Assembly: GCA_016721385.1 (NCBI GenBank)
Contig: JADKIE010000002.1
Location: forward strand, 558,001-622,000
Source: Chitinophagaceae bacterium
GTDB lineage: Bacteria > Bacteroidota > Bacteroidia > Chitinophagales > Chitinophagaceae
Reading direction: 5' to 3'
Length of the DNA stretch: 64,000 bases
This document shows positions 57,698 to 64,000 of the stretch, one piece after another. The translations under genes and the position numbers were made by a program. A model generated the notes under the pieces. That model was not told the DNA's origin, ran no database searches, and worked only from the letters and a program-made list of their open reading frames with translations. Position 1 is the first letter of the stretch. Each line of letters begins with the position of its first letter.

Positions 57698-59545
57698 ATG
57701 AGCGACGAAATTAAACATGAATGCGGCCTTGCCCTCATTCGTTTACGCAAACCTTTCAGTTATTATCAACAACAATATGGCACCGTATTGTATGGCTTAA
57801 ACAAGCTGTACTTGCTAATGGAAAAGCAGCACAATAGGGGGCAAGATGGTGCTGGTATAGCTACTGTAAAGTTAAATACAGAGCCCGGTTATCCGTTTAT
57901 GCATCGATTACGCAGCGGAGCCAATCAGCCCATTGCAGATGTATTTTATCAAATAGGAAAAGAAATTGCAGAGATAGAAAAATATCAACCCGATATAAAA
58001 AACCATCCGGGTTTAATGAAGGGGCATATTAATTATTTGGGCGAATTATTATTGGGGCATTTACGCTATGGTACACAGGGAAAAAATAATGCAGAATTTT
58101 GTCATCCATTTATAAAGCGCCATACCATACCAACCCGAAATTTAGCATTGGCCGGTAATTTTAATTTGGTTAATACCGAAGAGCTTTTTAGTCTTGTTAA
58201 TATTGATCCCGGTGAGTTTCAACGCCAAAGTGATTTGGCTGCCATGATGGAAGTGTTGCATCATTTTATTGTAAAGGGAGATGAGGCTTTTCCGGGTCAG
58301 TTAGATATTATAAAAGTGCTAAAAAAGGCAGTGCCTTTGTTTGATGGCGGCTTTACCTTTAGTGGCATATTAGGCAATGGCGATGCTTTTATTATGAGAG
58401 ACGCCCATGGCATAAGGCCGGCATATTATTATATTAATGATGATGTAATTGTAGCCGCAAGCGAAAGAGCCGCTATACGTACAACGTTTAATGTTGGCGA
58501 AAACGAAGTAATGGAATTAATGCCAGGCAATGCATTAATTATAAAGGGAGATAGTACATTTTCTATAGAGCAAATAGTAGAGCCTAAGGAAAGAAAAGCC
58601 TGTAGTTTTGAGCGAATTTATTTTAGCAGAGGTAGCGATGAAAAAATTTACAGAGAACGAATTGCATTAGGCCACAACTTAAGCACTACAGTATTAAAGG
58701 CTATTAACTACGATTTAAAAAATACCATTTTTTCTTTTATCCCCAATACTGCCGAAACAGCGTTTTATGGCTTAATAAAAGGAGCCGAGGATTATCTTAA
58801 TAAAATTAAAATTGAACGTATTTTAAGTTGGAATAAAGATTTTGACAGCGATAAGCTAACTGAAATGATTAATCGAAGAATACGAATTGAAAAAATTGCG
58901 ATTAAAGATGTTAAGTTAAGAACCTTTATTACCGAAGATAACAGCCGTAACGAAATGGTGCAGCATGTGTACGATATTACGTATGGCACTGTTCGTAAAA
59001 ATGAAGATACGCTTGTGGTTATAGACGATAGTATTGTACGTGGTACTACTTTAAAGGAAAGTATTATAAGAATGTTATCTAGGCTGCAGCCAAAAAAAAT
59101 AATTGTAGTTTCCTCTGCACCGCAAATACGCTACCCCGATTGTTATGGAATAGACATGAGTAAACTTGGCGATTTTATTGCCTTTAAAGCAGCGGTTGAG
59201 CTTTTAAAAGAAACAGGGCAAGAGGGTTTGTTAAATGATATGCTTATGCAATGTAAAGAGTTGCAACGCAATAATCAATTGCATACACAAAATATTGTAC
59301 GCCAATTATACAAACCATTTTCTTTAGATGCCATATCTAATAAAATTGCCCAACTTATTACTCCAAAAGAAATAAATATTCCTGTAGAAGTTATTTATCA
59401 AACTATTGAAACTTTACACCAAGCCTGCCCAACCAACCTTGGCGATTGGTATTTTACAGGTAATTACCCAACACCCGGCGGCAACAAGGTTTGCAACAAA
59501 GCATTTATGAATTATATGGAAGGTAAAAATGTGAGAGGGTACTAG
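57698..59545 (+). CDS. purF: Amidophosphoribosyltransferase-family protein
   Basis: 615 residues from ATG 57698 (MSDEIKHECGLALIRLRKPF). The N-terminal class II glutaminase has Cys9 in the HECG motif as the likely nucleophile after processing, and GQDGAGIATV. The phosphoribosyltransferase domain has the PRPP loop VVIDDSIVRGTTLKESII near residue 441 and VSSAPQIRYPDCYGID. It makes phosphoribosylamine, the first step of purine synthesis. The length exceeds classic PurF (about 500); such larger homologues co-occur in Bacteroidota, so this may be a paralogue rather than the main PurF. Confidence 0.88.
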   Translation: MSDEIKHECGLALIRLRKPFSYYQQQYGTVLYGLNKLYLLMEKQHNRGQDGAGIATVKLNTEPGYPFMHRLRSGANQPIADVFYQIGKEIAEIEKYQPDIKNHPGLMKGHINYLGELLLGHLRYGTQGKNNAEFCHPFIKRHTIPTRNLALAGNFNLVNTEELFSLVNIDPGEFQRQSDLAAMMEVLHHFIVKGDEAFPGQLDIIKVLKKAVPLFDGGFTFSGILGNGDAFIMRDAHGIRPAYYYINDDVIVAASERAAIRTTFNVGENEVMELMPGNALIIKGDSTFSIEQIVEPKERKACSFERIYFSRGSDEKIYRERIALGHNLSTTVLKAINYDLKNTIFSFIPNTAETAFYGLIKGAEDYLNKIKIERILSWNKDFDSDKLTEMINRRIRIEKIAIKDVKLRTFITEDNSRNEMVQHVYDITYGTVRKNEDTLVVIDDSIVRGTTLKESIIRMLSRLQPKKIIVVSSAPQIRYPDCYGIDMSKLGDFIAFKAAVELLKETGQEGLLNDMLMQCKELQRNNQLHTQNIVRQLYKPFSLDAISNKIAQLITPKEINIPVEVIYQTIETLHQACPTNLGDWYFTGNYPTPGGNKVCNKAFMNYMEGKNVRGY

Positions 59546-59612
59546 GAATTTGCGATTGTAGATTTAAGATTTTACATTTGAGTTTCGCCATTATTTATTA
59601 GCAAAAATTTTT

Positions 59613-60104
59613 GTGTTGAAAACTTTAATTATTATACGCCATGCAAAAAGCAATCAAAACTTTTGGGGCAACGATTTTGAAAGACCATTAAATGAAAGAG
59701 GGCTTACGGATGCCCCAAAAATGGCAAAAAAATTACTGGCAAAAATTTCAAAAGTAGATGCTTTTATTAGCAGCCCTGCAGTAAGAGCAAAAACAACCGC
59801 ACAGTTTTTTGCAAAAGAATATGGCCTATTAAGCGATGATATTGTTTTAATATCTGCCCTTTACCATGCCGGTGTTGAAACGTTTTACGAAGTAATAAAC
59901 GCCATGCCCGGCGAACTAAATTCCATCGCTTTATTTTCTCATAACCCGGGCATTACTTTTTTTATAAACGATTTAGAAACCAGTACTCATTTAGATAATA
60001 TGCCTACTTGCGGCATGTTTGCTGTGCAGGTAAATACCAATAACTGGGAAAATTTTGCTACAGCTAAAAAAGAGTTTTTATTTTTTGATTACCCTAAGAT
60101 GTAA
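59613..60104 (+). CDS. SixA-like histidine phosphatase
   Basis: 163 residues from GTG 59613. The phosphohistidine motif RHAKS sits at residues 9-13 and a second His is in LFSHNPGITFF. SixA-type enzymes dephosphorylate phosphohistidine on signalling proteins; the partner is unknown. The start has no ATG alternative upstream of the conserved LIIIRHAKS. Confidence 0.88.
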   Translation: MLKTLIIIRHAKSNQNFWGNDFERPLNERGLTDAPKMAKKLLAKISKVDAFISSPAVRAKTTAQFFAKEYGLLSDDIVLISALYHAGVETFYEVINAMPGELNSIALFSHNPGITFFINDLETSTHLDNMPTCGMFAVQVNTNNWENFATAKKEFLFFDYPKM

Positions 60105-60105
60105 A

Positions 60106-60133
60106 AAAGGCTATGCTTTTATGCATAGCCTTT
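60106..60133. terminator. Bidirectional terminator between the SixA-like and T9SS genes
   Basis: 11-base arms AAAGGCTATGC (60106-60116) and GCATAGCCTTT (60123-60133) with a 6-base loop; T-rich on the minus strand beyond. Confidence 0.8.
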
Positions 60134-60171
60134 GATGTTTAAGTAAAATCCTACTTTTTGCTTAACAGAAT

Positions 60172-61340
60172 TTATTCTTTAACTACTACTATGGTTTTTT
60201 GTTCATTACTTGCTGTTGTAACTTTTATCATATAAGTACCTGCTGCTAATGAAGCCATATTAAGTTTTTTGCTATTACCTCCTGCAACACCATTAACTGT
60301 AAATTTTTGTATCGCTTTTCCTGCAGCATCTGTTACAAGTACAAAAACATCTGAAGCGGTATTTAAATCTACATTAAGCGTAGCCACATCTTTAACAGGG
60401 TTAGGGAAAACAGACACATTAAAGCCCTTGTTATTGCTCAACTTAATATATTTTGTTTCTGTATAATCAAACTTTCCATTTTTGTAAACTTGTTTAATTC
60501 TGTAGTAAACCAGTCCATTTGATACTAGCGACGCTATATTTACATCAGTTGATGTATAATTATTGTAAGCTAATCCATTGGATTTAGGCGCAACTGTTGC
60601 TATTTTGAAAAAATCAACACCATTTATACTCCTTTCTACTTCGTATTTATCAGCACTATTATCTTCATTTTCCACTTTCCAGGTCAACACTGCATCGTTA
60701 TAATTTTTGGTAACATTAAAAGTTACTGATTTTATGGGAAGAATAGATATAGGTTGCAAAGCAACCCACGAAGTGTCAATACCGCCTGTATTTACTGGTG
60801 GTAAACTAACAGAGCCATAGTACATGTTTGCGTAATCCGTAACATCTCCGGGGCCAATAACCTCAACATACCAGTACATTTGGCTATTGGGCCCTCCTGA
60901 GGGAGAAACATCAACAAGACGCATTCCGGGAAAATAAGAATTAGTAGGAAAAACAAAATCAACAGCAGGGTTAGAGGAATTTGCAGCCCAAGTTGTTGTT
61001 GTTGTTAAACCATTGTCAGTAAAAACAAAACTATAAAAGGCACGTCCATTCGCTATGAACGGATTTCCAGGTTCTGGAGATAATGAAAGATTTGGAATTT
61101 GGCTTGTTACCGTAATTTGAGCATTAGTAGGGTTATTTCCTACACCCTGATCTGGAATACTAATTGCAATATTAATATTTCTAAACAGAATATTGTTAAA
61201 AGCAACATCTGGTTTACCATAAACCCTTACCGTTGTTCCACCCATATCTACCAATGTCCCTTTTACTTTAGTTTGACCAAAGGCTATACTGCTTGTAAAA
61301 AGAAAAAATGCAAGGACTGGGAAATATAATTTTTTTTCAT
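60172..61340 (-). CDS. Secreted protein with T9SS sorting domain (one frameshift)
   Basis: About 389 residues. One missing base in the T8 run 61330-61337 separates ATG 61340 from the main frame; the corrected start is MKKKLYFPVLAFFLFTSSIA, a signal peptide. The first 180 residues are beta-rich and unrecognised. A fibronectin-like segment (TWKVENEDNSADKYEVERS) and a type A T9SS sorting domain (VSVFPNPVKDVATLNVDL ... GTYMIKVTTASNEQKTIVVV) follow. It is therefore exported and attached or released at the surface. Confidence 0.82.
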
Positions 61341-61373
61341 GTTATTATGCTTAAAAGGTTGGTTGTGAAAGTG

Positions 61374-63032
61374 TTAATAGTTTGTTGCCATTAATACAGT
61401 ATTTAGTAAAATAGATTCGTCATTGTTTGGTCCGGTATATTTTACCTGACCATTTAAGTTAAGGTCTGAAATAGAGTAAACTGTAATATTACCTAACTTG
61501 TTTCCTCCAAGTGTTATGTTAAGTAATTGGTTCTCGTCATTGCCGGGCCCTGTATACTTCACAATTCTGTTGCCTGTTGCATCTCCACCCCACATTCCAA
61601 AAAGTGCTGTAGGTGTAAGCGCCGCCATTGGATTATTTGATACAGCACCGGGAAATGCCTGAGTCTGTGCCGTTGTAAAATAATACGGAGTTGTCGTTGT
61701 TTTTGCAAGTGCCATATTATTCAACGAACGAACACCCAGATGATTTCTGTGTCTTACAGATACATAATAGTTACCAGCAGCAAAGCCTGCCATGTTTAAT
61801 GGAGACGTACCATCTGTATCAACCACATCACCATCTCTTTGTAAAAGTGCAGCTCTTGTACCTACCACCGTACCAGTAACTCCATCATGTACTTGTACAA
61901 ATACCCAATCTACAATAGCATCATTATTAGTTACATTAAACAAACCAAATACACCTGCAGATATTGTTTCGGCGCCACCGCTTCCGCTATGTGTAAATCC
62001 ACTTAAACTTGTGTAAGGCTCGGTGGTTGGTATTACACCATGCGTAGCATCTGTTGTACCACCACTTACCACAACAACTGTTCTTAAGCCATCGTTCATT
62101 ACACTTGTGCCGGTATTAAATGGACCCTGTAAAAACACTTTGGGCGATACCAGCAAGGGGCTTAAAACAGGCCTTGTGCCAACAGCAAACGCACCTAATG
62201 AAGTAATGCCTGTTCTGGTATATGTGTATGGATTTGTTCCTGCTGCTGCGCCTGTTTGGCTATTTAACATATCCCAGCCTTGTGTAGGTCCTGCGGTTGG
62301 TATATAATATGAGATACCTCCTTTTGTACGGTTAAAGCCAGGCAATTCGTCAGATGCATCCCAAGTAGTTGTGAGGTTAAGGTTACTTCCACCGGCAACT
62401 GCCTCAGAAATATCCCAACTTGCATCCGCTACTTCTTTAGTAAAGGCTGTGCCGGAAGTGCCCGTGCTTAACACATTTGCTAAACATCTTACTCCAATCT
62501 CGTCCGAAGTGCCGCTGTTATTAATGGTAACAGGATTATAGGTCGTGGTGGTATTACCTACAGGAAAAGTAAATGAAGTAGCACCAAGGCTGGACTTTCT
62601 TAAACTACCAGTACCGTTAGTAACCAAATATTTAGAGATGCCTGCGCCAGTTATTGTGGCTGTGGGCGCTATTACTACGTTAAAATTACCTTGCAGAATT
62701 TTACCGTTGGTAAACAATAAATCAGTTCCAATTCTTGCATTACCCGTAAGTGTTGCATTGGCGGAATTATCCATTTCTAAGTTTGGAATGGTAAACCCAT
62801 TCATATTAATATTTTGGTTGCCAGTGCCTTTTAATTGTACTTTGCCAGCACCTGTAATATCGGCGCTGCTAGTAATATCTCCCTGTACGGTAACAACTCC
62901 TCCGCTTTGTATATTTAAGGTTGCACCGCTGCTAACAAATAATTGAGAAAAACAACTGCCACTTATTAGCATTGTTACAGATAAAACAGAAAAGTGTAAT
63001 TTTTTATACACTATAAAAACAAATTTTTTCAT
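61374..63032 (-). CDS. Secreted protein with dockerin-like C-terminal repeats
   Basis: 552 residues: signal peptide near residues 15-30, then repeated short strands with Asn/Gly/Thr (about 35-160; TLNIQSGGVVTVQGDITSSA) that look like an adhesin-type solenoid. The C-terminus has two copies of a dockerin-like unit (RIVKYTGPGNDENQLL and GQVKYTGPNNDESILL), each preceded by a Gly/Asp-rich or Asp-Leu-Asn loop that could bind calcium. No T9SS CTD of the usual form is seen. It is likely surface-exposed; the partner is unknown. Confidence 0.75.
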   Translation of the reverse strand: MKKFVFIVYKKLHFSVLSVTMLISGSCFSQLFVSSGATLNIQSGGVVTVQGDITSSADITGAGKVQLKGTGNQNINMNGFTIPNLEMDNSANATLTGNARIGTDLLFTNGKILQGNFNVVIAPTATITGAGISKYLVTNGTGSLRKSSLGATSFTFPVGNTTTTYNPVTINNSGTSDEIGVRCLANVLSTGTSGTAFTKEVADASWDISEAVAGGSNLNLTTTWDASDELPGFNRTKGGISYYIPTAGPTQGWDMLNSQTGAAAGTNPYTYTRTGITSLGAFAVGTRPVLSPLLVSPKVFLQGPFNTGTSVMNDGLRTVVVVSGGTTDATHGVIPTTEPYTSLSGFTHSGSGGAETISAGVFGLFNVTNNDAIVDWVFVQVHDGVTGTVVGTRAALLQRDGDVVDTDGTSPLNMAGFAAGNYYVSVRHRNHLGVRSLNNMALAKTTTTPYYFTTAQTQAFPGAVSNNPMAALTPTALFGMWGGDATGNRIVKYTGPGNDENQLLNITLGGNKLGNITVYSISDLNLNGQVKYTGPNNDESILLNTVLMATNY

Positions 63033-63239
63033 ACAAATAAGTTTTAAAAAGCTAAATGCTTTTATTTTGATTTCAAAAGCAATATAAATCCTCTACGAAA
63101 ATAATATTATTTATATTTAGTAAACGGTGGGGTTTATTTAGTAACCCAACATTATTTACATAAAATTACACTTTTATTTAATCTTTTATATACTACAAAA
63201 GGGTGATTTTTAAAAATATCATAAAATTAATCTGACGTT

Positions 63240-64000
63240 TTATTCATCTCCTTCCGGTTTTAACGTGTTTTGTTTTGTGGGCTTTTCCCTCTGTTTTACA
63301 GGTAAACTGTTTTTCACATCTCCTTCGGCACTAAGCATCAGGTTATCAGACTTCTGTAACGCAGATTTTGCATTATTTATTGTATTCGTTTTAACATCTC
63401 CTTCGGCTAAAATATTTTTATTTTCTTCATTTATTGTTTTATTTATCTTTTGTACCCGTAATTGATGTGGAATACCTGTACAACCTTGTATATATGCCTC
63501 AAATTTTACATCTTGTTTTGCTTCAAACCCCGGATTTAGTATTACCATACTGCCTGCGCTGTACCCAACCGATGAGCCTACACCACCCCAAATAGATTGA
63601 GTTGAATTAATATCGGAAGACACCTCTGTGTAATGTAGACCGGAAATACTGCCATTTAATGTTGCAGAACTTATACAGCCTGTGTATGTATCTGCTTTAA
63701 AAACTCCCCGACCAAATGTTGCAGCAAAAATTTTGGGTGTGGCGGCAACACTATTTATTTCTAAATCGTAAATACGAGTAGTGGGTAAATTATTATTGTA
63801 CATAATCCAATTGATGCGATTATCGTCGGTTACAAATACACCAATATCTGTACCTATGTAAATAGAATTAGCGGCATCGTTATTCATAACAATACAGTTT
63901 ACAGGTACGTTTGGTAAGTTACGCACTATTGATGTCCAAGTAGGAGAAGCTGCATTTGCATTAAAGGTTTCATATACTTTTTGTGTTGCAGTATAGCCAC
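63240..64000 (-). CDS. C-terminal part of a BNR/sortilin-like secreted protein (partial)
   Basis: The frame is open to the window edge. About 253 residues are visible: a sortilin/BNR-like repeat (NSIYIGTDIGVFVTDD, KIFAATFGRGVFKAD) and a beta segment with GFEAKQDVKFEAYIQGC. The last about 55 residues are a charged tail with three AEGDV-type motifs (LAEGDVKTN, SAEGDVKNS, KPEGDE). The T9SS CTD is not evident in its usual form. The start lies beyond 64000. Confidence 0.72.
   Translation of the reverse strand, partial: GYTATQKVYETFNANAASPTWTSIVRNLPNVPVNCIVMNNDAANSIYIGTDIGVFVTDDNRINWIMYNNNLPTTRIYDLEINSVAATPKIFAATFGRGVFKADTYTGCISSATLNGSISGLHYTEVSSDINSTQSIWGGVGSSVGYSAGSMVILNPGFEAKQDVKFEAYIQGCTGIPHQLRVQKINKTINEENKNILAEGDVKTNTINNAKSALQKSDNLMLSAEGDVKNSLPVKQREKPTKQNTLKPEGDE

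Noticed and set aside
59546..59590. GATTTAAGATTTTACATTTG-like tract as a repeat family
   Set aside because: A similar AT-rich tract occurs near 39345-39370, but the match is too low in complexity to call a repeat from two places.
62545..62946. 133-codon plus-strand frame opposite the dockerin-like protein gene
   Set aside because: The opposite strand encodes a clear signal-peptide protein; the plus frame is hydrophobic low-complexity antisense sequence.
1..64000. CRISPR array, prophage, rRNA or an intact insertion sequence
   Set aside because: No regularly spaced repeats, phage structural genes, rRNA sequence or transposase frames were seen.

Overview
The window is low-GC (roughly 36-38% by eye), gene-dense DNA from a Bacteroidota bacterium, most likely a Chitinophagales/Chitinophagaceae-like lineage. 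The evidence is as follows: secreted proteins with a C-terminal type IX secretion (T9SS) sorting domain, PKD modules and dockerin-like repeats; Bacteroidota-specific families (DUF5606, OMP_b-brl-type outer-membrane proteins, the GH3-serine hydrolase fusion, the M23 protein beginning MKKIKYYYNTH); TAnnTTTG promoter elements; few Shine-Dalgarno sequences; and a CarB without the C-terminal MGS domain. There is no rRNA, CRISPR array, prophage or intact insertion sequence. The only RNA gene seen is one tRNA with anticodon CAT.

Layout. 1-9.8 kb: end of a polysaccharide-deacetylase-like gene, an EamA transporter, purH-comEC, a methyltransferase, carB and two small membrane/stress proteins. 9.8-19.6 kb: core block with an M23 peptidase, bcp, birA, rsfS, ftsH, a LUD protein, lpxH, a thioredoxin-like protein and a MerR regulator. 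19.5-23.6 kb: accessory island with an XRE regulator, a Cys-rich lipoprotein, a possible outer-membrane protein, a small secreted protein and a TPR protein. Its first part lies between two copies of a 142-bp sequence carrying the start of the XRE gene. 23.6-41.4 kb: cell-wall enzymes (M23, GH3-beta-lactamase fusion, DacB), alaS, mutL, a PKD/T9SS protein, a K+ channel-like protein, an arginase-family protein and korA. 41.5-46.2 kb: a compact minus-strand operon of outer-membrane barrel, ECF sigma factor, anti-sigma-like protein and two Spy/CpxP-like periplasmic proteins, apparently an envelope-stress circuit. 46.3-57.6 kb: DUF5606, M3 peptidase, OFA transporter, FMN glutamate-synthase-like protein, two convergent secreted caspase-family proteins, a TPR membrane protein, the tRNA and a PorT-like barrel. 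57.7-64 kb: an amidophosphoribosyltransferase, a SixA-like phosphatase and three large secreted proteins, the last cut by the window edge.

Sequence quality dominates the reading. I can reconstruct 22 single-base frame changes in 15 genes, including essential ones (purH, carB, ftsH, alaS). Twenty are missing bases, nearly all in A or T runs. I take them to be sequencing or assembly errors and annotate each gene as one feature, giving the position of the break. The most interesting biology is the duplicated XRE start around the island, a short palindromic element inserted in frame in purH, the paired secreted caspases, and the sigma-factor operon whose members share Gly/Arg-rich tracts.
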